Shown here one piece after another: positions 9,531 to 19,597 of a stretch of 64,000 nucleotides of DNA. The notes beneath the pieces were generated by a model, which did not search any database, was not told the origin of the DNA, and saw nothing but the letters and a program-made list of their open reading frames with translations. The stretch's first letter is position 1. Each line of letters begins with the position of its first letter. Source of the stretch: Colwellia psychrerythraea (GTDB taxonomy: Bacteria; Pseudomonadota; Gammaproteobacteria; Enterobacterales; Alteromonadaceae); NCBI RefSeq assembly GCF_000764225.1, contig NZ_JQED01000029.1, positions 62,001 to 126,000 of the forward strand, given 5' to 3'. The position numbers were made by a program, and so were the translations under genes.

Positions 9531-10937
9531 CTAATTAGTTAAATGGCGAGCATTGAACGTACGACCTTTCATTTTACCTTTTGATAGTTTTTTCAAAGCT
9601 AAGTTTAAAGCGGCTTTAGTTACAGCAACATAAGCTTTGTTATCAAGAACGGAGATTTTTCCTACCTGCGATCCTTGTATTCCATTATTACCAGTTAGTG
9701 CACCTAGAATATCTCCTGGTCTTACTTTTTGCTTCTTACCGCCATCAATTTGAATAGTCGCCATTTTGGCTTGATGACGGTCATTTGAAAGCACAGCTAA
9801 TGATGGCAGTGATTCAGGTGTTATAACAGCTTCAAGATAGTCTTCCAATAACCCTACTTTATAGCTTTCTTTGTCACTAAACAGTGAAAAAGCTATACCA
9901 GTGCTACCTGCTCTACCAGTACGGCCAATTCGATGTACATGTACTTCACTATCGCGAGCAATATGATAATTAATAACTAAATCTAAACTATCAATATCTA
10001 AGCCACGAGCTGCAACGTCGGTTGCAACAAGAATAGACGCACTTTTGTTAGCAAAGCGTAATAATGTTTGGTCTCTATCACGTTGCTCTAAGTCGCCATG
10101 TAAAGCTAATACGCTAAAGCCATCAAAATGTAAGCTTTCTGCGACTTGTTGAGTTTCTTTTTTGGTGTTACAAAAAATAGCAGTCGATTCAACGGGGTTA
10201 TCTAATAACAATAAACGCAGTGCATCGAGACGTTCTTCATCATTGTTAACTTTAAAAAATTTCTGGCTAATCGTCGATTTATTTTCATTTGAGGCAACTT
10301 TAACCAACACGGGGTCTGTCATGATACTATCACTAATAGCCTTAATCTGCTCAGGGAAAGTAGCACTGAAGAGTAATGTTTGACGATCAAGTGGTGTACG
10401 CCCTACGATATTATCAAGTGCAGCTTGAAAGCCCATTTCTAACATACGGTCAGCTTCATCTAGCACTAATAAGTTCAAGTTTTCTAACGGCAAAGTGCCT
10501 TTAATAACATGCTCTTCGATACGACCTGGCGTACCTACAATAATATGTGCGCCATGCTCTAATGAGCCTATTTGCGGCCCAAATGGTGTTCCACCACAAA
10601 GTGTTAATATTTTTATATTATGAATACCACGCGCTAATTTTCGCAATTCTTTTGCTACTTGATCAGCCAGCTCACGAGTCGGACATAACACCATAGACTG
10701 AATTCTAAAGCGTTTAACTTCAAGTTTGTTCAGCAAAGCTAATCCAAAGGCAGCTGTTTTACCTGAGCCAGTTTTGGCTTCACCAATAACATCTTTTCCG
10801 TTAAGCAATTCAGGTAGCGTTTTAGCTTGAATGGGGGTCATTTGCTCATAGCCAAGCGATGATAAGTTTTTAACTAAATCTTGTTTCAAGCCCAACGAAG
10901 TAAAAGCTAATGATGAAGTAGTTGTATTTGTACTCAA
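9531..10937 (-). CDS. dbpA: ATP-dependent RNA helicase DbpA
   Basis: A 468-residue DEAD-box helicase. The motifs are in order: Q motif (TPIQ), AKTGSGKT (54-61), PTREL, TPGR, DEAD (160-163), SAT (191-193) and HRIGRTGR. The C-terminal domain (from about 395) begins KQKVRPGDILGALTG, which is characteristic of the DbpA RNA-binding domain that recognises hairpin 92 of 23S rRNA during large-subunit assembly. This separates it from RhlE, SrmB and CsdA. The upstream region 10938-11057 separates it from a divergent plus-strand gene. Confidence 0.95.
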   Translation of the reverse strand: MSTNTTTSSLAFTSLGLKQDLVKNLSSLGYEQMTPIQAKTLPELLNGKDVIGEAKTGSGKTAAFGLALLNKLEVKRFRIQSMVLCPTRELADQVAKELRKLARGIHNIKILTLCGGTPFGPQIGSLEHGAHIIVGTPGRIEEHVIKGTLPLENLNLLVLDEADRMLEMGFQAALDNIVGRTPLDRQTLLFSATFPEQIKAISDSIMTDPVLVKVASNENKSTISQKFFKVNNDEERLDALRLLLLDNPVESTAIFCNTKKETQQVAESLHFDGFSVLALHGDLEQRDRDQTLLRFANKSASILVATDVAARGLDIDSLDLVINYHIARDSEVHVHRIGRTGRAGSTGIAFSLFSDKESYKVGLLEDYLEAVITPESLPSLAVLSNDRHQAKMATIQIDGGKKQKVRPGDILGALTGNNGIQGSQVGKISVLDNKAYVAVTKAALNLALKKLSKGKMKGRTFNARHLTN

Positions 10938-11084
10938 AATAAACGCCTCTGAATTAAAGCGGCTTAGTAAAAACTAAACCAAAAAGAAGAAAGCTATCAA
11001 GAGAAAGGTAAGAAAACTTTCATGAGATAGATAATGCGCGCATAATAACAGTAATTATTGTACAACCCCAGTATATTCAAACCT

Positions 11085-11510
11085 ATGATTACAGATTCAA
11101 AACAGTTATTAGTAGAGCAATGGCATACTTTACATAACAACCATGAAACTTATGAAAATTATGCCTTAATTATCAAGCTTGTTGCGACAATAGTCACTTT
11201 AATTGCTTTTACTTTTTCAGTTACAACTTTTGTTACACTATCCATATTAGCTATACTATGGTTACAAGAGGCTATATGGAAAACCTTTCAGCAAAGAACA
11301 GCAAATGCAATATTAACAATTGAAGATAAATTAGCACTACCTGAAGAAGAGCAGATACATGAGTCAAATAAACCGTATCTAGTTTATAAGCACTGGCGAG
11401 AAAATCGCCCTAAGACTAACGAGCTTATTACTGAGTATCTTCGAAGTTCAATAAAGCCAACGGTGATATACCCGTATCTTCCTTTGATGCTTTTGACGCT
11501 TATTTTTTAA
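11085..11510 (+). CDS. Small membrane protein of unknown function
   Basis: I do not recognise this 141-residue protein. Two hydrophobic segments near the N-terminus (about 26-46 and 46-62) suggest a membrane hairpin. They are followed by a polar middle with basic and acidic stretches, and a third hydrophobic segment forms the extreme C-terminus (YPYLPLMLLTLIF). The ATG at 11085 is preferred over an in-frame TTG at 11058. It is divergent from dbpA and lies 46 bp upstream of the small DUF2986 gene, with which it may form a unit. Confidence 0.65.
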   Translation: MITDSKQLLVEQWHTLHNNHETYENYALIIKLVATIVTLIAFTFSVTTFVTLSILAILWLQEAIWKTFQQRTANAILTIEDKLALPEEEQIHESNKPYLVYKHWRENRPKTNELITEYLRSSIKPTVIYPYLPLMLLTLIF

Positions 11511-11556
11511 TGGTCTACAACCAAAACAATTTTAGTTTTGATACCGAGATAAACAC

Positions 11557-11706
11557 ATGAACAGAAAAAAGAAAATTAACAGCATTTTGAAAAAGAAAGC
11601 TAAAAAAGCGAATTCAAAATTACATAGCAGTAATAAACCTAAGTATGTCTCAAAAGCTGAAAGAGCTAAACTTGCTGAAGAAGAGAGCAAGCCAGATCAA
11701 GAATAA
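11557..11706 (+). CDS. Very small basic DUF2986-like protein
   Basis: A 49-residue gene easily missed because of its size. The product begins MNRKKKINSILKKKAKK and continues with NKPKYVSKAERAKLAEEE. This matches my memory of the DUF2986 family of short, lysine-rich proteins in marine gammaproteobacteria (MNRKKKIN... and ...KPKYISKAxRA). The strongly basic N-terminal half and acidic tail suggest nucleic-acid or ribosome association, but this is inference and the function is unknown. It sits 46 bp downstream of a small membrane-protein gene. Confidence 0.7.
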   Translation: MNRKKKINSILKKKAKKANSKLHSSNKPKYVSKAERAKLAEEESKPDQE

Positions 11707-11818
11707 GCTATAAGCTTTAAAACCAATAACTAGCTTGGTTAGATATGAAAGTGAGCATGGTGAAAGGTAATCATTCCATGTTATATCTCCTTCATAATTA
11801 TGATAAAGCAAAGAAATA

Positions 11819-11848
11819 AAAAGGGCACATATTATGTGCCCTTTTTTA
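11819..11848. terminator. Bidirectional terminator between the DUF2986 gene and the RND pump
   Basis: AAGGGCACATA pairs with TATGTGCCCTT, with T residues on the plus side and A residues on the 5' side. It can therefore stop transcription from both the plus-strand small genes and the minus-strand efflux genes. Confidence 0.85.
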
Positions 11849-11871
11849 TTGTGCTTTCAGTCAACACTCTC

Positions 11872-14800
11872 TTAAGTGACGTCAGTTTGTCCTTTAAACT
11901 TCTCTCTCATTCGTTGTATCAATAGGTAGAAGTAAGGTACGAGTAAAGTTCCAAACAGGGTTGCAGCTATCATACCTGCGAGTACTGTGATACCCAAAGA
12001 AACACGACTTCCAGCCCCTGCCCCCGTTGCAAAAACAAGCGGTAAAACACCTAATATGAACGAGAAGGCAGTCATTAATACCGCTCGAAAACGCATTCTA
12101 GCGGCATTGAGTGCTGCATTCATTATCGTTTCACCAGCTGCTCTTTGCTCCATGGCAAATTCAACGATTAGAATCGCAGTTTTAGTCGAAAGCCCTATTA
12201 ATAAAACCAAGCCAACTTGTGCATAGATATTATTAGCCATACCAACAGTGTATAGTGCTAACATGGCGCCAAATAATGCTAAAGGCACTGCGGCAATAAC
12301 GGAGAATGGTATTGTCCAGCTTTCATACTGAGCCACTAAGAAAAGGTAAACAAAGATAATCGCTAAACCAAATAATATAGGAGCTAAATTACCCGCTTCA
12401 AGCTCTTGTTTCGACTGCCCTGACCATTCATAAATATAACCTTGAGGCAATGTGCTAGCTAACTCCTCCATGACGTCAATAGATTGACCTGAAGAGAATC
12501 CAGGAGCAGCATTACCTGTGATACTAGCACTACGATATAAATTAAAGTGACTTATTGTTGTTGGTCCTAAGATGGGTTTAACACTTGCTAAAGTCGTTAG
12601 TGGTACCATCTCGTCGTCTTTATTACGAACGAAGTAATATCGAAGATCTGAAGGCTCAGCTCTATACTTACTTTCTGCCTGAATCGTCACACGATACGTA
12701 CGACCAAACTGACTAAAGTCATTAATATATAAGGAGCCTAACTGTGCTTGTAAAGTAGCAAAAATATCAGATAGTGCGACACCTTGTGCTTTAGCTTTAT
12801 TGCGATCTACTTCTAAAAAGTATTGCGGTACATTGGCACGATAAGTACTAAAAACACGGGATAACTCAGGTCGTTGATTGGCTTCATAAATAAGGCCGTT
12901 CATCACTTGAGCTAATTCTGCCGGATCGCGACCTTCACTATCTTGCAACTTAAAATCAAAGCCTGAACTATTACCCAAACCAGGAATAGGTGGTGGATTA
13001 AAGACCATAATTTGAGCATCTGGCATAGTCCATAATTGCCCCATCAAACGAGGAATTATCTGCCTCAAGCCCAGCTCTGGTGTCGTTCTTTCTTCCCAAT
13101 CTTTGAGGAGAATGATGGCAAGACCATTATTTGAGCCAGCACCACCAAGTAATGAGAAACCTGATACAGTGATAATATCATCTACGGCAGCATCATTTAA
13201 AATAGTGGGGGTTATTTTGTCTAATACAGCTTGAGTACGATTACTTGAAGCAGCATCTGGTAACTGAATATCGACAAAAAGATAACCTTGATCTTCTCCA
13301 GGTAAAAATGCCGTAGGAACAGCAGTGGTTAACCAACCGGCACCAATAAAAATTAAACCAACAAAAAGTCCAACTCGGGTAAGTCGTTTAAGCATAAAAC
13401 CAACGGTCTTACTATAAACCCCTGTTGACTTAGTTATAAGGCTTTCAAATGGTACTAACCACTTGATTGGTTTCATTTTTTCAGCACTCAAAAGCACTGT
13501 ACATAATGCAGGGCTTAAGGTTAGAGCATTTAATGAGGAAATCAGTACGGCAAAAGAAATAGTCACAGAGAACTGTTTATACAGTTCACCTGTTATGCCA
13601 GGCATAAAGGCAACAGGCACAAATACAGCTAATAAAACAAGAGTCGTCGCAATGATAGGACCAGAGACTTGATCCATTGCTTTGGTTACTGCATCTTTAA
13701 TCGGCAATTGTTCTTCTTTTAATATACGTTCAACATTCTCAATAACAATAATAGCGTCATCAACAACAATACCGATAGCAAGCACTAAACCAAATAAAGT
13801 AATTGTGTTTATTGAATAGCCCATCAAGATCATAAAAGCAAAAGTACCGATAAGGGATACTGGAATTGCTAAGGTGGGAATAATAGTCGCTCGCCAATTT
13901 TGTAGGAATAAAAAGACCACTAAGATAACTAAAATAATTGCTTGAAATAAAGTAACAACCACTTCTTCAATTGAGCGATCTATAAATTTAGTAGTATCGT
14001 AGGGAATGACATATTCTAAACCGTCAGGAAAGCGTTCAGAGAGTTTTACCATTTCCGCTTTAACTAAAGAAGCAACTTCAGTCGCATTGGCATCAGGTAG
14101 TTGATAAATAACAAGAAAGGCCGTTTCTTTACCATTTAGTCTTGCTTGTGTTGAATAGTCTTCCGCGCCTAGCTCTAGACGTGCAATGTCACTTAACCTG
14201 ATAAAGTTACCATTGCGCTGAGCTCGAATTATCGTTTGACCAAATTCTTCAGGTGTCTGTAATCGACCTTTAGCTTGGATGGAGTATTCAAATTGCTGAT
14301 TTGGCAGGGCTGGGCTAGCGCCTAACTTACCCGCAGCAACAATCATGTTTTGTTCTTGCAGTGCTTGTTGCACTTCAGTAACCGTAATACTAAGTGATGA
14401 CATCCGTTCTGGGTTTAGCCAAGCTCTCATGCTGTAGGTCATTTCCCCCATCACTTCAGCTGAAGCAACACCTTTAATCCGTCCAAGCGGCTCCGTTAGG
14501 TAGTTAGTTGCATAGTTACTTAAGAAGAGTTGATTGATACCTTCTTGCTCAGCAAACAAGTTAATACCTAACAACATAGAGCTAGATTTTTTCTTTACAT
14601 CAACCCCTTGACGCGTTACCTCTGATGGTAATGAACTCGTAGCCAGCGCGACCCTATTTTGCACATTTACCTGTGCAATATCACCATCGGTACCAACTTT
14701 AAAGAAAACTGTAATTACAGCACTACCATTATTAGAAGCAGAAGATTCAATGTACATCATATCTTCAACACCATTGATTTGTTCCTCAATAGGCCGAATC

Positions 14801-14985
14801 ACTGATTCTTCTACAATTTGGGCGCTTGCTCCAGGATAGACAGCTGATATTTGAACTTGGGGTGGTGTTATTTCAGGATACATGTTGACCGGAAGCACAC
14901 TCATGGCGATTAAACCAGCGAGCGTAATAACGATAGATATTACAAAGGCAAATTTAGGCCGATTGATAAAAGTTTTACTGATCAT
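11872..14985 (-). CDS. RND efflux transporter, inner-membrane pump (HAE1/AcrB family)
   Basis: A 1037-residue proton-driven pump of the hydrophobe/amphiphile efflux family, acting as a trimer in the inner membrane. It opens with FINRPKFAFVISIVITLAG (TM1) and has two large periplasmic loops and about 12 membrane segments. The proton-relay pair Asp409-Asp410 lies in GIVVDDAIIVIENVER. The second loop has PPPIPGLGNSSGFDF-like sequence seen in AcrB/MexB relatives. The start is 14 bp past the stop of the adaptor gene, so the two form an operon. No outer-membrane TolC-type gene is adjacent, so a factor encoded elsewhere is presumably shared. Substrates cannot be deduced. Confidence 0.93.
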   Translation of the reverse strand: MISKTFINRPKFAFVISIVITLAGLIAMSVLPVNMYPEITPPQVQISAVYPGASAQIVEESVIRPIEEQINGVEDMMYIESSASNNGSAVITVFFKVGTDGDIAQVNVQNRVALATSSLPSEVTRQGVDVKKKSSSMLLGINLFAEQEGINQLFLSNYATNYLTEPLGRIKGVASAEVMGEMTYSMRAWLNPERMSSLSITVTEVQQALQEQNMIVAAGKLGASPALPNQQFEYSIQAKGRLQTPEEFGQTIIRAQRNGNFIRLSDIARLELGAEDYSTQARLNGKETAFLVIYQLPDANATEVASLVKAEMVKLSERFPDGLEYVIPYDTTKFIDRSIEEVVVTLFQAIILVILVVFLFLQNWRATIIPTLAIPVSLIGTFAFMILMGYSINTITLFGLVLAIGIVVDDAIIVIENVERILKEEQLPIKDAVTKAMDQVSGPIIATTLVLLAVFVPVAFMPGITGELYKQFSVTISFAVLISSLNALTLSPALCTVLLSAEKMKPIKWLVPFESLITKSTGVYSKTVGFMLKRLTRVGLFVGLIFIGAGWLTTAVPTAFLPGEDQGYLFVDIQLPDAASSNRTQAVLDKITPTILNDAAVDDIITVSGFSLLGGAGSNNGLAIILLKDWEERTTPELGLRQIIPRLMGQLWTMPDAQIMVFNPPPIPGLGNSSGFDFKLQDSEGRDPAELAQVMNGLIYEANQRPELSRVFSTYRANVPQYFLEVDRNKAKAQGVALSDIFATLQAQLGSLYINDFSQFGRTYRVTIQAESKYRAEPSDLRYYFVRNKDDEMVPLTTLASVKPILGPTTISHFNLYRSASITGNAAPGFSSGQSIDVMEELASTLPQGYIYEWSGQSKQELEAGNLAPILFGLAIIFVYLFLVAQYESWTIPFSVIAAVPLALFGAMLALYTVGMANNIYAQVGLVLLIGLSTKTAILIVEFAMEQRAAGETIMNAALNAARMRFRAVLMTAFSFILGVLPLVFATGAGAGSRVSLGITVLAGMIAATLFGTLLVPYFYLLIQRMREKFKGQTDVT

Positions 14986-14999
14986 AAAATCGTCCTTGA

Positions 15000-16250
15000 T
15001 TACTTATCCGTTGTAGCACTAGGGTTAATTACTGGCTCAGTCACTTTTGAAGAGTCTACTGATTTATCATCAATATCTGATATGGTACCGACGAGTGGGT
15101 CAACATGTTTCTCAATGCCTCTAACTTCAATGCCGGGACGAACTTTTTGCAATCCTTCGATGATGACTTTTTCACCAATTGAAACCCCTTTTTCAGCAAC
15201 CCACATAGCATTAATTCTTCTACCTAGCACTACATGACGTTGTTTTACTTTATTCTTTTCATCTACAATTAAAACAAACTTTCCTTGCTGACCTTCTTGT
15301 ACTGCTGCTTGTGGAATTAATGCCATGTCTTCTTTACTTTTATTTTCAAGAATCAAGGTAACAAATAAACCCGGTATAATAATATTGTTAGGGTTAGGGA
15401 ATACAGTTCTCAGCTCAACAGTACCCATGCCCTCTGAGATCTTAGTATCGGCAAAATCTAGTTCTCCACTTTCTGGATATTCTGAATTGTTTGGCAAACG
15501 TAAAGAAATATCAAACTCCCCTCCTTCTTCACTTGTCACTCCTTGATGGGATTGTTGATATGAAACATAGGTGCTTTCTTCTACTTGAAAACTAACAAAA
15601 ATTGGGTCACGAACAATAAGAGTAGCTAAAGCTTCACTTGTAGGACTCACTATATTTCCCACGTTGTAATTTACTTTACCTATGAGCCCACTAAAAGGTG
15701 CGGTAATTGTGGTATAGCTTAAATTAAGTTCAGCTTGTTCAAGGGCAGCTTCTGCAGACTTTACTGCAGATCGTGCTTGTGATTCTTCTGTTGTTAATTT
15801 GTCAAAATCTGATTGAGAAATGTAACCATCATTAATAAGATCATTTGCTCGCTTTAAATTACGCTTGGCATTTTCTTCGCCAGATCTCTTAGAATTTAAA
15901 TCCGCCTTTGCCGAGGTCAAGGCTGCTTCATAGGCGGCTGGATCTATTCTTAATAACACTTGTCCCTTTTCTACATAACTACCTTCACGAAAGCGACGCT
16001 CAAGTAACTCACCTTCAACTCTTGCACGTAAATTAGCTTCTTTCGAAGCTTCCGTACGTGCAACAAATTCACGATACCCACCGACAGACTTTGATTGAAT
16101 TGAATAAACAGACACTGCTGGTGCTGGTGGTTTCGTTTGTATCTCTTCCTTACCACACGCGGCAAGTGTCAGAGATAAAAATCCAAGAAGAATAAATTTA
16201 CTTGAAGTAGAATTAGATCGGGTAGTTTTTACTAAAAAGCGCTTGAGCAT
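15000..16250 (-). CDS. RND efflux periplasmic adaptor (membrane fusion protein) lipoprotein
   Basis: A 416-residue HlyD/AcrA-type adaptor linking the inner-membrane pump to an outer-membrane channel. A signal peptide ends in the lipobox LTLAAC, so the protein should be a lipoprotein. The lipoyl/hairpin region (YVEKGQVLLRIDPAAYEAAL, then a coiled-coil hairpin, then ITAPFSGLIGKV) and the beta-barrel follow in order. The ATG at 16250 is chosen because it has AAGGA at good spacing and places the signal peptide at the start; a longer frame from 16391 adds 47 residues without a signal. The pump gene follows 14 bp downstream. Confidence 0.92.
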   Translation of the reverse strand: MLKRFLVKTTRSNSTSSKFILLGFLSLTLAACGKEEIQTKPPAPAVSVYSIQSKSVGGYREFVARTEASKEANLRARVEGELLERRFREGSYVEKGQVLLRIDPAAYEAALTSAKADLNSKRSGEENAKRNLKRANDLINDGYISQSDFDKLTTEESQARSAVKSAEAALEQAELNLSYTTITAPFSGLIGKVNYNVGNIVSPTSEALATLIVRDPIFVSFQVEESTYVSYQQSHQGVTSEEGGEFDISLRLPNNSEYPESGELDFADTKISEGMGTVELRTVFPNPNNIIIPGLFVTLILENKSKEDMALIPQAAVQEGQQGKFVLIVDEKNKVKQRHVVLGRRINAMWVAEKGVSIGEKVIIEGLQKVRPGIEVRGIEKHVDPLVGTISDIDDKSVDSSKVTEPVINPSATTDK

Positions 16251-16363
16251 CAAATTATTCCTTTTAAGGTTAATGCCTTTATTATGATTACGTTGATTAT
16301 TACACAGAGAGCATTTAATACAGTAATTATTTGTACTTAATAGAGAATAGTATAAATTTTTTG

Positions 16364-16399
16364 AAAAAAAAAAGCTGCGAACAAAGTTCAACAGCTTTT
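16364..16399 (-). terminator. Terminator after hpf
   Basis: On the minus strand AAAAGCTG pairs with CAGCTTTT around a 14-base loop and is followed by a long T tract (seen as ten A on the plus strand). It lies just past the hpf stop and upstream of the efflux adaptor gene, separating the two. Confidence 0.75.
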
Positions 16400-16421
16400 A
16401 TATTATTAACACTTTCTAGCT

Positions 16422-16778
16422 TTAAGCTAAGTTCATTTCTTGAACTTTCTCATGAGCAATTTCAGGTGTCGTAGGATCCGGCTTAGTATGTAGATTGGCT
16501 TTTAGTTGACCTTTTCTATGCTTAAGCGCCGCGTCTAGTTTCTTTGCTGCACTAGCAATAGCTGGATACATTACAGCATCGGTGCCTGTGGCGGAAATTC
16601 GGCCCCCTTCATAAGTTGTAGTTAATTCAACTTGATGTTTATTGTGTTCTTTAGAAATAATTACGTCTAAGGCAATTAGCGTTGGAAAGTGGTTAGCTAT
16701 TTTAGAGAATTTTTCTTCGATATGCTCTTTGATTGAATCAGTAACTTCTACATGATGACCAGAAAGATTTATTTTCAT
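16422..16778 (-). CDS. hpf: Ribosome hibernation promoting factor, short form
   Basis: A 118-residue HPF/RaiA-family protein that binds the 30S decoding region and promotes inactive ribosome dimers (short HPF) or blocks initiation (RaiA). The fold signature is visible: MKINLSGHHVEVTDSIKEHIEEKF, then a beta strand with EHNKHQVELTT, and the basic KKLDAALKHRKGQLKAN helix. The tail (about 95-118) is longer than E. coli HPF (95 residues) and nearer RaiA, so the subtype is not certain. AAGGA precedes the ATG. It stands alone, not in an rpoN operon. Confidence 0.88.
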   Translation of the reverse strand: MKINLSGHHVEVTDSIKEHIEEKFSKIANHFPTLIALDVIISKEHNKHQVELTTTYEGGRISATGTDAVMYPAIASAAKKLDAALKHRKGQLKANLHTKPDPTTPEIAHEKVQEMNLA

Positions 16779-17172
16779 AGGTATTCCTTTTTTACTATTA
16801 CATAAAGACTAACTTACCTAAATGACACTTCATTAAAACCATGTCACTTAAGAATAGACCTGAGGGCAAGTTTTGCTAAAACAAGTCGATGCGAAAAATA
16901 TTTATAATATACTCACAACAACCGATTAGGGAGCATCACAAATCACCTAGCATTAAAAGTAGCGCAAATATGGCTAAAATACTATTGATCTAAAGTAAAG
17001 AAGTAAAGAAAACTGCAATGAAGAGTGAACTAGGAGCAACGGCTCTTTTAAGTGGCGTATGAATTCTAAGTAAAATAGATTTAAATTAACACGTAACTCA
17101 ATGTTTATTGAGGGTTATCAGTCAGAACACTCACTTTTATATAGGAATTGTAGACTTGATAAGATCAGTTCG
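16779..17172. other. 394-bp gap with no gene found
   Basis: Between hpf and pgpA I see no open frame with a ribosome-binding site, no strong terminator and no repeat. The hpf promoter should lie at its left end. Both neighbouring genes are on the minus strand. Confidence 0.5.
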
Positions 17173-17646
17173 TTAGAAAATAACATGCATAATAGCGAGT
17201 GAAAATAGTCCTGCTAACACATCATCAAACATTATACCAAAGCCACCCGTCAGCTTTTTATCTGCAACAGATATCGGCCATGGCTTAGCTATATCAAACA
17301 GTCGAAATAAAGCAAAGCCAACTAAGACGCTCTGCCAACTGACTGGTATCATAAACATTGTTATAAAGAAACCAGCAAACTCATCCCAAACAATTGCACC
17401 ATGATCGTGAACACCAACATCACTCGCCGCCTTACCACAAATATAAATCCCTGACAGACATATAACTACAACGAGCAAACCATAAAATAAAGGAGGCAAA
17501 GTACTCATTAGTAAAAACAATGGCACGGCGGCAAGGGTTCCAAAAGTACCCGGCGCTTTGGGTGCCAATCCACTACCAAAACCTAGTGCCAAAAACTGAA
17601 TAGGACTAGCAAGGTTAAAGTTAACTTTTGTATTTTTACCCGACAT
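17173..17646 (-). CDS. pgpA: Phosphatidylglycerophosphatase A
   Basis: A 157-residue inner-membrane phosphatase that dephosphorylates phosphatidylglycerol phosphate in phosphatidylglycerol synthesis. The N-terminal signature GFGSGLAPKAPGTFGTL is characteristic, followed by hydrophobic segments and VWDEFAGFFITMFMIP, whose acidic residues belong to the active site, then FRLFDIAKPWPI and DDVLAGL. It is the last gene of ribH-nusB-thiL-pgpA, an arrangement conserved in many gammaproteobacteria, with 37 bp to thiL. Confidence 0.96.
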   Translation of the reverse strand: MSGKNTKVNFNLASPIQFLALGFGSGLAPKAPGTFGTLAAVPLFLLMSTLPPLFYGLLVVVICLSGIYICGKAASDVGVHDHGAIVWDEFAGFFITMFMIPVSWQSVLVGFALFRLFDIAKPWPISVADKKLTGGFGIMFDDVLAGLFSLAIMHVIF

Positions 17647-17683
17647 ATTGTAATTGCTTATTAATTAGTAAACTGTAATGAAG

Positions 17684-18646
17684 CTACTCGGAAAAGTGTT
17701 CAAAACCGACGGTATTAATTGGAATTGGCTTATTATTTAATGTAGTTGAGATAGTCTGAGATGCATTCAACTGCCCGATACAAGTTACCTTAGTACCAGC
17801 ATGCGACATAGCTGTTTCCATGCCTACTTTATTATCTTCATTCACGGTAAATAACAGCTCATAGTCATCACCACCAGATAATGCCAAGGTAATAGCATCA
17901 TCTGCAAGTAAACTATCACGCATAATAGTAGAGAGAGGGAGAGCATCCAAAACAATATTCGCACCTACATTTGACGCTTGACAAATATGTCCCAAATCAG
18001 CAATTAAACCATCAGAAAGATCAATTGCAGCAGAGGCATATTCACGGAGCGTTTGTCCTGCTAAAACGCGAGGTTTTGGGTAATCAAGTTTATTCTTTAT
18101 AATATCAATAAACTGGGATTCGATTTCCACTTTTCCGGTTATTTGCTGTAAAGCCAATGCGGCATCGCCAAGTTCACCCGTTACATAAAGCCAGTCACCT
18201 GATTTGGCGCCTGAACGTGATAAATAACTGCCTTCAGGCGTAAGCCCTTGAGCAGTAATCGTTATACTTAAAGGCCCTTGTGTCGTGTCTCCACCAATGA
18301 GTTCTACATTATAAAACTCACAAAGTTCAAAGACACCTTCACAAAACTCAATTAACCAGGCTTCATCAATATTAGGTAACGTTATTGCTAGCGATAACCA
18401 ACTTGGCTTAGCGCCCATTGCAGCAATATCAGATAAATTAACAGCAACAGCTTTGTGACCTATCGCTCTAGGGCTAGTCTCAAATGGAAAGTGTACTCCA
18501 GCAACTAATGTATCGGTAGTTACCACAATATTTTGATTCTCAATAGGTGATAAAACCGCACAGTCGTCACCAATACCACGCACAACATCTTTCCGTTTAA
18601 CGGCCTGTTTGGTAAAGAAATGCTTTATCAACTCGAACTCTTTCAT
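17684..18646 (-). CDS. thiL: Thiamine-monophosphate kinase
   Basis: A 320-residue ATP-dependent kinase that converts thiamine monophosphate to thiamine diphosphate. It begins MKEFELIKHFF and shows GIGDDCAVL, TTDTLVAGVHF, AVNLSDIAAMGAKP and GGDTTQG, the metal- and nucleotide-binding motifs of the PurM-like superfamily, then SGGDDYELLFT near the C-terminus. It lies between nusB and pgpA in a compact minus-strand operon. Confidence 0.96.
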   Translation of the reverse strand: MKEFELIKHFFTKQAVKRKDVVRGIGDDCAVLSPIENQNIVVTTDTLVAGVHFPFETSPRAIGHKAVAVNLSDIAAMGAKPSWLSLAITLPNIDEAWLIEFCEGVFELCEFYNVELIGGDTTQGPLSITITAQGLTPEGSYLSRSGAKSGDWLYVTGELGDAALALQQITGKVEIESQFIDIIKNKLDYPKPRVLAGQTLREYASAAIDLSDGLIADLGHICQASNVGANIVLDALPLSTIMRDSLLADDAITLALSGGDDYELLFTVNEDNKVGMETAMSHAGTKVTCIGQLNASQTISTTLNNKPIPINTVGFEHFSE

Positions 18647-18684
18647 GCTAAACCTTTATATACTAATACTTTGATAATAGTAGG

Positions 18685-19101
18685 TTATTCTTCAGGGCGA
18701 ATTAATTTAACAGCTTTATCTAAAACACCGTTAACAAATTTATGGCTATCATCTGCAGCGAACGATTTAGCTAACTCAATCGCCTCATTAATCACTACAC
18801 GATAAGGCACATCTGTACAATCTTTCAGTTCAAACACTGCCACGCGCAAGATAGCCTTTTCCACTTGGTCAATATCATCAAGAGGACGGTCTACATAAGG
18901 AATAATAGCGTCATCTATTGAACCAACATTGGCGGTTACACCACGAAATAATAATTGAAAGTATTCAATATCAAAACGACGTTTACTGTTGTCTGTGATA
19001 AAGTTGACTTCAACATCATTTATAGGATTTTTACTAACTTGCCATGAATAAACAGCTTGTACTGCAAGTTCACGGGCTTTTCTTCTAGGAGAAGGTTTCA
19101 C
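18685..19101 (-). CDS. nusB: Transcription antitermination factor NusB
   Basis: A 138-residue all-helical RNA-binding protein that works with NusE (S10) on boxA in rRNA operons. It starts SPRRKARELAVQAVYSWQ, the arginine-rich motif of the family, and ends with VINEAIELAKSFAADDSHKFVNGVLDKAV, which is highly conserved. It follows ribH by 31 bp. Confidence 0.97.
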   Translation of the reverse strand: MKPSPRRKARELAVQAVYSWQVSKNPINDVEVNFITDNSKRRFDIEYFQLLFRGVTANVGSIDDAIIPYVDRPLDDIDQVEKAILRVAVFELKDCTDVPYRVVINEAIELAKSFAADDSHKFVNGVLDKAVKLIRPEE

Positions 19102-19132
19102 AATATGTTTCCACTTTTCTTAAGTTTAGAAA

Positions 19133-19597
19133 TTAAATTTTATCTAATACATTAACCATTTCTAATGCACCAAGAGCAGCTTCAGCACCCTTATTACCAG
19201 CTTTAGTACCAGCACGCTCAATGGCTTGCTCAATAGAGTCGGTTGTGATCACACCAAAAGAAACTGGAATCTCAGCGTCTAAACAAACTTGTGCTAGACC
19301 TTTATTTGATTCACCAGCAACAAAATCAAAGTGTGGAGTACCACCACGAATAACGGCGCCAATAGCAATAATTGCATCAGACTCACCTTTTTTAGCAATT
19401 TTTTTCGCTACTAGAGGTAACTCGTAAGCACCCGGTACGCGAACGACAGTAATATCTTCGTCATTAACATTACCATGACGTTTAAGCGCATCGATCGCAC
19501 CTTCTAATAAACTATCAACAATAAAGTGGTTAAAACGTGATACAACGATAGCAAACTTCTTACCTTTTGCTTCAAACGAACCTTCAATAATATTCAT
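19133..19597 (-). CDS. ribH: 6,7-dimethyl-8-ribityllumazine synthase
   Basis: A 154-residue enzyme that condenses 5-amino-6-ribitylaminouracil with 3,4-dihydroxybutanone phosphate, the penultimate riboflavin step; it usually assembles as an icosahedral or pentameric shell. Motifs: [48 protein letters not shown] (His in the active site) and [28 protein letters not shown]. It is the first gene of the ribH-nusB-thiL-pgpA unit, 84 bp after mlaA. The leader is too short for an FMN riboswitch. Confidence 0.97.
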   Translation of the reverse strand: MNIIEGSFEAKGKKFAIVVSRFNHFIVDSLLEGAIDALKRHGNVNDEDITVVRVPGAYELPLVAKKIAKKGESDAIIAIGAVIRGGTPHFDFVAGESNKGLAQVCLDAEIPVSFGVITTDSIEQAIERAGTKAGNKGAEAALGALEMVNVLDKI